A stretch of DNA of 27,226 nt from positions 1 through 27,226 of IMG/VR virus record IMGVR_UViG_3300020197_000124, one strand, 5' to 3'. Shown here in pieces: positions 7,490 through 15,500 of the stretch (its first letter is position 1; every line of letters starts with the position of its first letter). The position numbers and the translations under genes were made by a program. Origin of the DNA: a virus. The notes under the pieces were generated by a model. That model saw nothing but the letters and a program-made list of their open reading frames with translations, searched no databases and was not told the origin of the DNA.

Positions 7490-7897
7490 TCAGAGAGCAT
7501 CCCATTTTTGTTTAAATAAAATTTTCATTTGATCCTCTGTTAAGCTTCCAATTTGCGCAACACATGAGGCAAGAGCCCTTAGAGATTTCTCGGCAGTATT
7601 AAGATCAGAGTAATCAACAGGAGGAGGAGAAGGTGGAGAAGGTTCAGGATGACGCAATTCATATGCGGCTCGATACACATCCACTTTTGATAGATACATG
7701 TCTCCTTCAGCCCACGGAAACGGTTCTCCATATGATGTGTCTTTGGTGAAGGAGCAATGTCGCACGTTTTGCTCATAAATGCGACCAATACAATCAGATC
7801 TGAGAGTGTAATTGGGTTCATCGATGAGAAACTCATCAAGCGAATATATAAAATCCCCCACACAAATCATTTTATCAGGATGATGTTGAAAAATCAT
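7490..7897 (-). CDS. Two-part small tail-associated protein (135 aa), unknown function
   Basis: The N-terminal part (1-82) is a compact domain with several His and Cys residues. A proline-rich hinge follows (EPSPPSPPPVDY, 85-96), then a helical C-terminal segment (AEKSLRALASCVAQIGSLTEDQMKILFKQKWDAL). Short helical tails of this type (AEK.LRALA..VAQ....T..Q.K..F...W) occur in small proteins near tail-fibre genes of many phages. It lies between the collar fibre and the holin. The start is supported by AGGGAG upstream of the ATG, overlapping the stop region of the collar gene. It may be a fibre chaperone or minor tail protein; the evidence is position only. Confidence 0.65.
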   Translation of the reverse strand: MIFQHHPDKMICVGDFIYSLDEFLIDEPNYTLRSDCIGRIYEQNVRHCSFTKDTSYGEPFPWAEGDMYLSKVDVYRAAYELRHPEPSPPSPPPVDYSDLNTAEKSLRALASCVAQIGSLTEDQMKILFKQKWDAL

Positions 7898-7909
7898 ACG
7901 TGCTCCCTA

Positions 7910-9079
7910 CTACAATTTAATCATTATGTTAAGAAATACTGTTGGCTGCATGTTATTGTGGGATTCGCTGCCGCCAGTCGTACCTGCTGTAACTGTGGTT
8001 GGGACCGAACCACCACTGCCACTGGGATTATGAGGTCCACCCGAAGAACGCCACAGATTGTCCGGTGATATTGTGTGAGAGTGTGCAGGCATTTCTGCAG
8101 TACTCAATATATGTGTTTCTGCTCCTAAAATTTTTGCCATTGCGCGACTAGTTAGTCCAGAACCAGATCCGTAACAAGCTAACGCACGTCCAAGGGCTTT
8201 AGGAAGCGAAATGGTTTTGTTTGCTGCAAAGTCTGATGCTGCACTTCCTCCACGTCCACCAGAAACAGTACAGTCTGCGTCTAGAGTATTGTTCCAAAGC
8301 AACTGGAATAAAGCTGATGTGTCTGCATTTGCACGAGTCGTTCCACCACTCGATGCGTTGCCAATAGTACCATCATTCATCAAAACCCAACCAGAATCAG
8401 CAACAGTCTTTATTGTCATCTTCACATCACCGGTGGTAAATGGATCTGGTACTGCTTGCCAGCTATTATCTCCTCGTAAAAATGTACCACTACTTGCTGA
8501 ACCCGATGATCCTAAACGACCAACTTCGATAGTCCCAGTGAGAGCAGTTGCTGCAAGACTTGGCGTCCCACCAAGCGTATATGTGCCTGTTGTTGTTCCT
8601 GACAAGACTGGTGAACTAATCGTTGGAGTCCCACCAAGCGTATATGTGCCTGTTGCAGTCCCTGATAACACGGGTGCACTAATGGTCGGTGTACCACCAA
8701 GCGTATATGTGCCTGTTGTTGTTCCTGACAACACCGGTGCACTAATGGTCGGTGTAGTAATGGTGGGTGAACTAATCGTTGGAGTCCCAGCGAGTGTATA
8801 GGTCCCTGTTGCAGTCCCTGATAACACGGGTGCACTAATGGTCGGTGTAGTAATGGTGGGTGAACTAATTGTTGGAGTCCCACTAAGTGTATACGTGCCT
8901 GTTGCAGTCCCAGACAACACGGGTGCAGTCAGCGTTTTATTTGTCAGCGTCTGCGTTGAATTCGCAGTTGTAATCGTATCACTAATGATGGGCAGAGTAA
9001 GAGTATTACTCCCCGCTACAGCGGGAGCTTCTAGTGTAATCTGTCCGCTAGTATCACCCGCAATACTAAGAGATGACAT
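7910..9079 (-). CDS. Short tail fibre with phage tail collar domain (389 aa)
   Basis: Residues 41-53 hold TQTLTNKTLTAPV, shared with the 262-residue protein. Residues 52-175 carry five copies of an (A/S)PVLSGT.TGTYTL.GTP repeat, probably a trimeric beta shaft. From about 215 a tail collar-type domain begins (GDVKMTIKTVADSGWVLMND), followed by ISLPKALGRAL and the HxH motif in MPAHSHT (H333, H335). The end is HNNMQPTVFLNIMIKL, the usual collar C-terminus. In T4 gp12 an HxH pair binds a metal on the trimer axis, and the same role is likely here. It probably acts in receptor binding, comparable to short tail fibres. The GAGGAG codons of the upstream gene end act as its ribosome binding site. Confidence 0.85.
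   Translation of the reverse strand: MSSLSIAGDTSGQITLEAPAVAGSNTLTLPIISDTITTANSTQTLTNKTLTAPVLSGTATGTYTLSGTPTISSPTITTPTISAPVLSGTATGTYTLAGTPTISSPTITTPTISAPVLSGTTTGTYTLGGTPTISAPVLSGTATGTYTLGGTPTISSPVLSGTTTGTYTLGGTPSLAATALTGTIEVGRLGSSGSASSGTFLRGDNSWQAVPDPFTTGDVKMTIKTVADSGWVLMNDGTIGNASSGGTTRANADTSALFQLLWNNTLDADCTVSGGRGGSAASDFAANKTISLPKALGRALACYGSGSGLTSRAMAKILGAETHILSTAEMPAHSHTISPDNLWRSSGGPHNPSGSGGSVPTTVTAGTTGGSESHNNMQPTVFLNIMIKL
8557..8930 (-). repeat. Direct repeats encoding the collar-fibre shaft
   Basis: Five imperfect DNA repeats encode (A/S)PVLSGT.TGTYTL.GTP units. Two of them are followed by ISSPTITTPTIS inserts, giving periods of roughly 57-96 bases. Several units are almost identical at DNA level (for example the gcgtatatgtgcctgttg segments near 8576, 8636 and 8700), indicating recent duplication. 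Confidence 0.8.
8922..8956 (-). repeat. 35-bp direct repeat, copy 1 (in collar fibre gene)
   Basis: This stretch is identical over 35 bases to 9995-10029 in the 262-residue fibre gene. It encodes the core of TQTLTNKTLTAP in both. The flanks diverge at once, so it could be a recombination tract for exchanging fibre shafts. Confidence 0.85.
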
Positions 9080-9085
9080 ACAACC

Positions 9086-9346
9086 TTACTCCTCTACTTC
9101 TTCATTTTGCGCTGCGTACCAAGCGTCATGCCCCATTCCATGTCCATCAGGTGTAGGAATTTCTGCTTCCCATGCATTCCGAAAGGTGCGATCAGACGGA
9201 ATGTCCGCGACATCCAAAATTTGATAGGGCTTGCCAGCAGGGACATCCTTTTGAGCAATCTGCTCAATCGTCAGTTCACATTCCGGTGCAGGCACAATCA
9301 CGGCGACACCACCTTCATCTGTTGAGTAAATAATTCGTTGATTCAT
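9086..9346 (-). CDS. Small acidic fibre-cassette protein (86 aa)
   Basis: The protein begins NQRIIYSTDEGGVAVIVPAP and continues with KDVPAGKPYQILDVADIPSD and DRTFRNAWE, then an acidic tail. Proteins with this pattern are common beside tail-fibre genes in phages and prophages, usually without known function. It sits between two fibre genes: the 262-residue tip upstream and the collar fibre downstream. Its ATG has AAGGAG upstream, and its final GAGGAG codons supply the ribosome binding site of the collar gene. No membrane or signal segment is seen. A chaperone or minor virion role is possible but unproven. Confidence 0.75.
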   Translation of the reverse strand: MNQRIIYSTDEGGVAVIVPAPECELTIEQIAQKDVPAGKPYQILDVADIPSDRTFRNAWEAEIPTPDGHGMGHDAWYAAQNEEVEE

Positions 9347-9360
9347 AAATGTTCTCCTTA

Positions 9361-10149
9361 TTAGCGGATTACCGCAACTTGGACTTGGTTGTAATCTGTC
9401 ACACCAGCAGTGATATGCACTGTTAGAAATCTAAAGGCTGTTGTGGTGTGGGTTCCGGTTGCTGCGTTTAGTCCACCGTTTATAAAACCATTTGTATAAT
9501 CTGTGTTACTAGAACCTATAACCGAGCCAAATGCGACGTAATTCGCATCAGGCATCGCCGTCGTGAAGTTGACGGTATAGTCGCCCTGTCCATTATCCGT
9601 AATGCTGCTCACATTGCCACTACTACGGATCGCCACCGTCCCCGTGCCATCGAAGTTCACCCACGCACGGCAGCCAAAGGCGGTAGCCACAGAGCCGTAG
9701 CCGGAGTTAAATTGCAGGTTGCCAGAGGAGTCGATACGCATGCGTTCGATGCTGTTAGTGTGAAAAGTCTGAACAGCATTGGATACCGCTTCTGTTTTGT
9801 ATTCACTTGCCGTAGCTGTAATTCTAGCATGTATTGTTCCGCTGTTATACGCAAAGAATTGAATACCCGCCAAATTATCCGTTGACCGTCCATTTAGTGC
9901 TAGTGCAAAACCACTGGCAGGCGTAACAACAGTAAGCGGAAAAGAAGGAGTTACGATTCCCGCTGTCCCAATCCCCACGTTGCCAGAGAACAGAGGTGCA
10001 GTCAGCGTTTTATTTGTCAGCGTCTGCGTAGTATTGGCAGCAACAAATGTGTCATTGGCAGTAACAGACAAAACAACACTGTTATTTCCTAATTTGACAT
10101 TCAAAGAGTCATCAACAAGAATGTAATCCGCACGAATATTTCCCGCCAT
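9361..10149 (-). CDS. Tail fibre tip protein (262 aa)
   Basis: After a short N-terminal beta region, residues 41-53 hold TQTLTNKTLTAPL, and 135-144 hold [10 protein letters not shown], a signature shared with the collagen-like fibre. The C-terminal domain (from about 158: CRAWVNFDGTGTVAIRSSGN, then TDNGQGDYTVNFTTAMPDANY) is a common distal domain of short phage fibres. It probably forms the receptor-contacting end of a trimeric fibre. The anchor is short, so the protein may attach to another fibre protein, such as the 140-residue protein upstream. GAGGATT lies upstream of the ATG. No protease or glycosidase motif is present. Confidence 0.75.
   Translation of the reverse strand: MAGNIRADYILVDDSLNVKLGNNSVVLSVTANDTFVAANTTQTLTNKTLTAPLFSGNVGIGTAGIVTPSFPLTVVTPASGFALALNGRSTDNLAGIQFFAYNSGTIHARITATASEYKTEAVSNAVQTFHTNSIERMRIDSSGNLQFNSGYGSVATAFGCRAWVNFDGTGTVAIRSSGNVSSITDNGQGDYTVNFTTAMPDANYVAFGSVIGSSNTDYTNGFINGGLNAATGTHTTTAFRFLTVHITAGVTDYNQVQVAVIR
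9995..10029 (-). repeat. 35-bp direct repeat, copy 2 (in 262-aa fibre gene)
   Basis: Perfect match to 8922-8956, about 1.07 kb away in the same orientation. Recombination between the copies would fuse the start of this gene to the collar shaft and delete the 86-residue gene. Confidence 0.85.
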
Positions 10150-10166
10150 CTATAATCCTCTACTCG

Positions 10167-10589
10167 TTAAATAATATGCCAGGTCGCATTATTGGCTATC
10201 GTAATCGTTACATTATTCGCAATTCTCAGCGGTCCAGCACTGGATCCATTATAGCCCGTCGTAATAGTACAGTTCTGTGTAATGGTATTAGCATTGATGC
10301 GAATGATGCCAAACGTATCGGCGCTAAGATACGGCGTGGTGAGGACCGCTCCACCCAGATAAATCAATTCGACATTATTGCTTCCGCTGGCTGGTGCGTT
10401 CGTAAAGTTAATTCGACCATTGGACAGAGAATACGTTGAGGCTTTCTGTTTTACACCAGCAATAAACACAAGTACAGAAGCTTCTGCTCCAGTGGCATGA
10501 TCTAATACAAATGAGGTTGTGCTACCGTCACCAGACAAGTATTGAACCTGCTGTTGCCCACCAAGCAGTTGATTTCCAATATATCCCAC
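10167..10589 (-). CDS. Fibre-like protein with VNGVLQ-type beta module (140 aa)
   Basis: Residues 18-79 form a beta module (LSGDGSTTSFVLDHA through ASVLVFIAGVKQ to SNNVELIYLGG). It is related to two modules in the 242-residue protein and one in the gp7-like protein. The C-terminal part (TITQNCTITTGYNGSSAGPL then VTITIANNATWHII) resembles the terminal beta-helix cap common on small phage fibres. The start is GTG, set by AGGAG that overlaps the upstream stop (AAGTAGGAG). Probably a small structural fibre element or adaptor. Confidence 0.7.
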   Translation of the reverse strand: MGYIGNQLLGGQQQVQYLSGDGSTTSFVLDHATGAEASVLVFIAGVKQKASTYSLSNGRINFTNAPASGSNNVELIYLGGAVLTTPYLSADTFGIIRINANTITQNCTITTGYNGSSAGPLRIANNVTITIANNATWHII

Positions 10590-10599
10590 GTAACCACTC

Positions 10600-10845
10600 C
10601 TACTTTAATGCAGCGGGACGAGCAGCCTTGAGTGCCTCTGGAGTTGCAGCATTGAGAATCACTGGATCCACAGTGCAATCCCGTAAGGCTTGTTTCTGTG
10701 TCGCAATTTCTGTTTGAAGCGCACTGTTACCAGATTCAACGGCACGCATAAACTGCACATCAAGTTTTTCCAGCAACGGTTTGCGTTCGTCTCGAATCTG
10801 ATCTTGTTTAATCTTACGTGCTTTATCCATATTAATAGTAATCAT
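10600..10845 (-). CDS. Small helical protein, tail assembly chaperone-like (81 aa)
   Basis: The protein is predicted mainly helical: ARKIKQDQIRDERKPLLEKL, then VQFMRAVESGN and KQALRDCTVDPVI. The R-x-x-R...LDxxFMRAxExG...KQxLRD pattern resembles small phage tail-assembly or fibre-assembly proteins with a terminal QALRD motif. It is the first gene after the 95-base gap with GATAAATA boxes and has a strong AAGGAG site before its ATG. It precedes two fibre proteins. A chaperone role is inferred from family resemblance; it could instead be a minor virion protein. Confidence 0.7.
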   Translation of the reverse strand: MITINMDKARKIKQDQIRDERKPLLEKLDVQFMRAVESGNSALQTEIATQKQALRDCTVDPVILNAATPEALKAARPAALK

Positions 10846-10872
10846 GTGAACTCCTTCTGTGTTTATTTTATC

Positions 10873-10880
10873 TATTTATC
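10873..10880 (-). promoter_or_regulatory. Late promoter-like box GATAAATA (one of two)
   Basis: The minus strand reads GATAAATA 27 bases upstream of the ATG of the 81-residue gene, in the 95-base gap. A second GATAAATA lies at 10894-10901. Both fit the NATAAATA form of the T4 late promoter, and the distance resembles that of the TATAAATA box at 6449-6456. They probably drive the first fibre cassette and perhaps the lysis genes. Confidence 0.6.
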
Positions 10881-10904
10881 GCCTTTATCGCCATATTTAT
10901 CGCC
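10875..10904 (-). repeat. Three copies of a 9-base motif (GGCGATAAA) in the promoter gap
   Basis: On the minus strand GGCGATAAA occurs three times, at 10904-10896, 10892-10884 and 10883-10875. Two copies extend to GGCGATAAATA. The copies are spaced 12 and 9 bases apart. The repeat coincides with the promoter-like boxes, so it may be a duplicated late promoter or a protein binding site. Confidence 0.75.
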
Positions 10905-10940
10905 ATATTAGGGCCTCATTTGAATTAATAGGGTTAGATA

Positions 10941-11669
10941 TTAGAACGCGACCCCACCGTCAATCCGGAATCGTTGACCCCCGGCGTAGAGAATGAGATT
11001 ACGATCACCAGAACCAGCATCCTCAATCACGATTCGCCCGTTTTGTGACGTTCCAGCTGCAGGTAAACTTGCGGTTGCAATTACATCGACCATTGTAAGT
11101 GCTGTCTGTGCTACTGAAGATCGAAAGCCAAGATGCCGAATCGTAACATTGGCATTGAGTGCAGGCGCACTGGTAAAGGTCAGTGTTGATCCAGAAACGG
11201 TATAATTATTAGGAGAAGTTTGGAGAATTCCATTGACTGCGACCATCAACGTATTCGCATCAGGTGGTGTATCTGACAAGGTAAAATTTGTAGCGGATCC
11301 GTTCGCAGTATAATTATCAACCGTAAATAGACGAATATTGGTGGCTAACTTCGATGTTGTGACAGAATTATCTGGAAGCGTGATACCAATAACACCTGTG
11401 TTGAATCCACGATAGACCACATAGACATTGTTCGTTCCACTAGGTGGCGCTGCCGCAAAGGTTAAGGAAGTACCAATGACATTATACGCAGTCATCGGTT
11501 CTTGCTGAACATTATTGACAAAAACTTCAATGTCAGTAGGTGCATCTACTGCACGTGTGAGTGTGAATGTCAAAGTAGAGGCATTACCAGAAAATCGATC
11601 TGCGTCACGCGGCGCAGCGATAGTCCGAGTGGGATCAAACCTTGTATAGGTACTGCCTAGATATGCCAT
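10941..11669 (-). CDS. Fibre-like protein with two VNGVLQ-type modules (242 aa)
   Basis: Residues 1-22 (AYLGSTYTRFDPTRT) look like a short anchor. Two related beta-sandwich modules follow at about 23-89 (VFVNNVQQEP..YNV.GTSLTFAAAPPSG) and 119-182 (VAVNGILQTSPNNYTVSGST). Between them lies IGITLPDNSVTTSKLA, a common fibre linker. The C-terminal part (NGRIVIEDAGSGDRNLILYA) ends RIDGGVAF. Such proteins are usual minor fibre or baseplate components in marine T4-like phages. A weak GAGATT precedes the ATG. The role is structural by inference; no receptor-binding domain is obvious. Confidence 0.7.
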   Translation of the reverse strand: MAYLGSTYTRFDPTRTIAAPRDADRFSGNASTLTFTLTRAVDAPTDIEVFVNNVQQEPMTAYNVIGTSLTFAAAPPSGTNNVYVVYRGFNTGVIGITLPDNSVTTSKLATNIRLFTVDNYTANGSATNFTLSDTPPDANTLMVAVNGILQTSPNNYTVSGSTLTFTSAPALNANVTIRHLGFRSSVAQTALTMVDVIATASLPAAGTSQNGRIVIEDAGSGDRNLILYAGGQRFRIDGGVAF

Positions 11670-11679
11670 AATAATCTCG

Positions 11680-12006
11680 TTATGTAATCTCTAAGAGTGA
11701 CGCAACACAGTCCACCGAACCATTCGCCGATGCCACTACCTTTAGAATATCGTTAGCTTCTAACACAACTTTTTGTTCTGCCCCCACAACCACCAGTGTA
11801 GATCCGCTCAAAATTGGTCCCAGCGTGATAAGTGCATAATCTACCGATGATCGAGTAATATAGGCATTAGCAGTGACTGTTCCACTTGATTTATTTGCCA
11901 GCGATAATCCAATCAATGTAGATTGAGTTCCACTAGGACAAGTGTAGACAGTATTTCCAGTTGTCACCAGATTCGCACGTAAATTAGATTTAAACGTATT
12001 AGCCAT
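11680..12006 (-). CDS. Small beta-sandwich virion protein (108 aa)
   Basis: The sequence ANTFKSNLRANLVTTGNTVY, then TLIGLSLANKSSGTVTANAY, then GSTLVVVGAEQKVVLEANDI, ending VASLLEIT, matches a small protein found widely in cyanophage and marine phage structural regions, recalled from memory. It is all-beta in composition and lacks signal or membrane segments. AGGGGA lies upstream of the ATG. It sits between the baseplate proteins and fibres and probably decorates or links them. Its precise position in the virion is not known to me. Confidence 0.75.
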   Translation of the reverse strand: MANTFKSNLRANLVTTGNTVYTCPSGTQSTLIGLSLANKSSGTVTANAYITRSSVDYALITLGPILSGSTLVVVGAEQKVVLEANDILKVVASANGSVDCVASLLEIT

Positions 12007-12027
12007 CGTTGTTATCCCCTATCGATA

Positions 12028-12291
12028 TTATCCTAATGCAATTACCATTGCAATAGCAATTTCTTCTGGTGTGCGACCATTAATTAACACAGTACCGTTC
12101 ATTACAACATTGCCAGTAAATGTTGCGGTGTTAACAACATTCAGGGTTTCGCCAGCATGCGTTAGACGTAAAAGAGTGTTTGCAGTCAGTATGGGCCCAT
12201 CTGTCAAGGAATTAGCGACCGAGACAAGAGATTGTGTCGTGGAGAGCCACTGACCAAACGTATTCGCATTGGTAATGTTAGTGATTGCCAT
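12028..12291 (-). CDS. Stand-alone fibre anchor-like protein (87 aa)
   Basis: The protein begins AITNITNANTFGQWLSTTQS and continues with ANSLTDGPILTANTLLRLTH and TGNVVMNGTVLINGRTPEEI. The TFGQWL...ANxLTDG pattern usually forms the N-terminus of longer fibre proteins in T4-like marine phages. Here it stands alone and ends after a helical stretch (IAMVIALG). It overlaps the 79-residue gene by 14 bases and takes its ribosome binding site (AAGGA) from within it. It may be an anchor that recruits another fibre chain, or the remnant of a fibre that lost its distal part. Confidence 0.7.
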   Translation of the reverse strand: MAITNITNANTFGQWLSTTQSLVSVANSLTDGPILTANTLLRLTHAGETLNVVNTATFTGNVVMNGTVLINGRTPEEIAIAMVIALG

Positions 12292-12517
12292 GCGTATCCT
12301 TGAGAGCGCAAAGTTCTGCGATCATCGTTTTAAGTTCATGCATACTTTGCTCAAGTTGCCGAAGTCGTTCTTTGGTTTCAGTACGATCAACACGTTCTGC
12401 TTTAATTCGTTTTCTGGTTTGTTCAAACTGTTGCCTTGCTGCAATATCAGTATTTAGTATCGCTTGCGTATTCATATCGCGTACAAACTCAGTGTTAGTA
12501 ATCTTAACGGTACTCAT
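12278..12517 (-). CDS. Small coiled-coil protein (79 aa)
   Basis: A conserved-looking start (STVKITNTEFVRDMNTQAIL) precedes a charged helix (about 25-70) with heptad-like Leu spacing (RLRQLEQSMHELKTMIAELC). The ATG overlaps the stop of the giant upstream gene as ATGA, which indicates coupled translation. It may connect the 2037-residue protein with downstream fibre parts or act as a trimerisation clamp; neither is shown by sequence. No enzymatic motif is present. Confidence 0.7.
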   Translation of the reverse strand: MSTVKITNTEFVRDMNTQAILNTDIAARQQFEQTRKRIKAERVDRTETKERLRQLEQSMHELKTMIAELCALKDTHGNH

Positions 12518-15500
12518 GATAAGGACGGAATCGCAATTGTTCTGAAATTTTTAATTCGTGGCGCTCGTGCTGTATTAGTAGATGTCATAACAATCTTAAT
12601 AGCAAAATATCTAAAATTCGTAAAGGTGCCATACGAAATCTGATTTTTGGGAATCGTGTTCGTTCCTGGTGCAAATACAAACTCTTTCAAATCGTCGCTA
12701 TTCAAAGAGATATTATTGAAACCCTGAATGCAAGTCATGAGTTGATACGATTGTTCATCAAAACTATTGACATCATCTGCAGAGAGAAGTTTGTAATACA
12801 CATGAATATTCGACTCGCTGGGTTTATACGCTGTGAGATAGACTCGCAGATCGCCCGCATCCATATATTCGGATAAGACAACCTTGCGCGTAATATAACG
12901 GGCATCAGCAGGACCACCAGAAGCAGACGTTTCACCAATCGCAACTGCTGTCGCCGTACCACCACCACCGGTAATCGTAACGGTCGGTGAACTCGTATAG
13001 CCTGATCCTGGTGCATTGACAATAATCGATGAGAGAGTATTGCTGGTAATCACGGCGTACGCATTAGCACCAGATCCCCCACCGCCACTCAGAGTAATCG
13101 AGACGTTTGAATTAGCAAACGTCGCGGTACTACTTGTCACCACTATATCGCCGTTTGCGAGTCCAAGATTGTTGACACGATTTTCAATCGCCAACACACT
13201 CAGCCGTTCCATATCTATAAGCGGCGAGATATCTGTATTTTTGCTGTTGAGATATAAACGCACTTTGAAGGACTGATTGTTCGTCGTAATAACACGCCGA
13301 CCCAATGTATCATCAAAGAAGACATTGTTATCAATATCAAATGGACGATAAACTTCTTGCGGTCCGCCTGACGCCAGCGTAGTCGAATAATAGGACGACA
13401 CGCTCGTATTTGGTAACACAAGATTGCCCGACGTCATATAGAACGTATCCATAGGCACATTCGCAGTGGGAGCATTCGCGGATGTCACCGCAAACTCAAC
13501 ATTTGCCGTGGTGCTTGTATACGATGCCCGCATAAGACGGAACATTAAATCTTGATCTTGCGCAGCAGTCCACGTAGACGCATTTTGTGACTTGAAGAAG
13601 GATCCCAAATACGGCTGCGAAGAAATCAACCGATCAGTTCCAAGCACCGTCTGCCCTATTTGCGCCAGATAAACCTCATATTGTGTACTATTTGCAAGAA
13701 TGACAATTGCATACTCCCGACCCGTCTGTAATGTCACCGGTGCAGCAAACCGTGCTTCTGTATAGAACGCAGCATCTTGCAATGGCGCAGTCAATGTCGG
13801 GTCTGCGAGCCGAGCAGATAATGCACTTTGCGTGACGACAGTGACCTGATTAGGATTCAGCGTAACTTCTGAGAAGGGAATAATCTGAGATGAATGCGGA
13901 TATCCATTGACCACCGGACGCAATTGAATCTGAACAGGAATATTGTCATCCTTACTCTTGAAGAGTAGTCGCACGGACGTCACCTGCACTCCATTCTCAT
14001 ATTGATTCTGATCGACTAAGAATGTTTGTGCCAGTGGATCCCAATATGCAACGAGTTGTCGCCCAATTACTTCTGATCGTTGTAGAACGTCACGCTCAAC
14101 AACTGTTTGTTCTTGTGACACTCCCGTGCGACGAATAACGGGAACGCGAGTTGAGAGAATAGTTTGTTCAGCAGTTTGCAATAATCCTTGCGCGAAGTAT
14201 CGCGCATCAGCATTCGTTGTTGAACTAGGCACATCACCTGATGGGACATCAATCAAACGGAAGATGCGTTCACCTGTTCTAAATTTCAAAGTAGCCGTAC
14301 TAGGAACAACAAACACGCCTGTCACTTCACCGCGAAGATCAGAGGTCAGTGAGCCGATTGAGTACGCAGACGTGTTATCAGGGGTGGTAGTCCATGTGCC
14401 CGATACTGTAATAATTTTCGAAGAAGTATCGTAGGCCGCAATCGTTTTTGATTGCCCCAATCCTGTTCCTGAAGTGAGGAAAATCGTCTGCCCAACATAT
14501 CCTGATGCAGTATTGGACAACACGACATCGTTAGACAGTGTGATGGTATTCGATGAGCCCGCATAAGCCCCACCCGAATGATGATGATAACCTATAATGC
14601 GCGTATTGGACCCAGATGTATTTCCGATCAAGAACGTCGAATTGGCAGACACAATTTTCACATTGCCAATGTTAGCATCGTCGCCAGCACTCACATTAAC
14701 AACTGAGACGTTTGTGGTGCTTATATTCTTTCGGTTAAGAACGACCACCGCACTCGCAAGATTGGCACTCGTGGCGGGTTCAAACACGCGAACAGTTTCA
14801 TTATCTTGATACGTGTCCACATACGATGCTGTGTTGCCTGACAATTCAATAATGTTCGTTTTATTCAGATACGATTGCACCGCAGTATTATCAAAGAATC
14901 CGTAAAGAGCGGTGTTCGGACGGAACGCAGATCCCACAAAGAGTATTCCGCGTGACCGAATATAAGGCACCACCGAAGTATCAACCACACGATTGCCCAG
15001 AGAACGAGTAATCACATCCATCGAAAGGTTGGTTTGCACGCCTGTGCGACCTTGATGCGTAGTAATATCAGCAATGGTATTCTGAATTACATCACCAAAA
15101 ACTCCTCTCCAGGTTCCTGTAGCACCTAACCATCCACGCCACTGAGGATTAATTGTGTCTGTGCGAAAATTAGTAACACCTGACCACTGTGTTTGCCAAT
15201 TATTCCAGACAGTACCGAAAATATCAGGAGCTGCTCGCTCAATGCCCTGTGTTAGTGCTGCCCATGTGTCATTATCACCTTCAGTATTCACCAACACATC
15301 AGGATTTTGATTTGTATCTACCCAGGTGTCTGATGTTGGATCCAGTTTCAACTGTCCAATAAAAGCGACAGTGTTGAACGGATTCACATTAATAAAGGTG
15401 GATGCTAAGGGCTGCTCTATAAATGCTGTTTCATTATAATCAAGCGAAATAATAGAGCCACTGCGCTCATAATTAGATGAATATTCACCATTAATAGTCA

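Noticed and set aside
8512-8883. 123-codon His/Leu/Gln-rich minus-strand frame in the collar gene
   Set aside because: It is a frame-shifted reading of the shaft repeats; periodic DNA gives a periodic but meaningless peptide.
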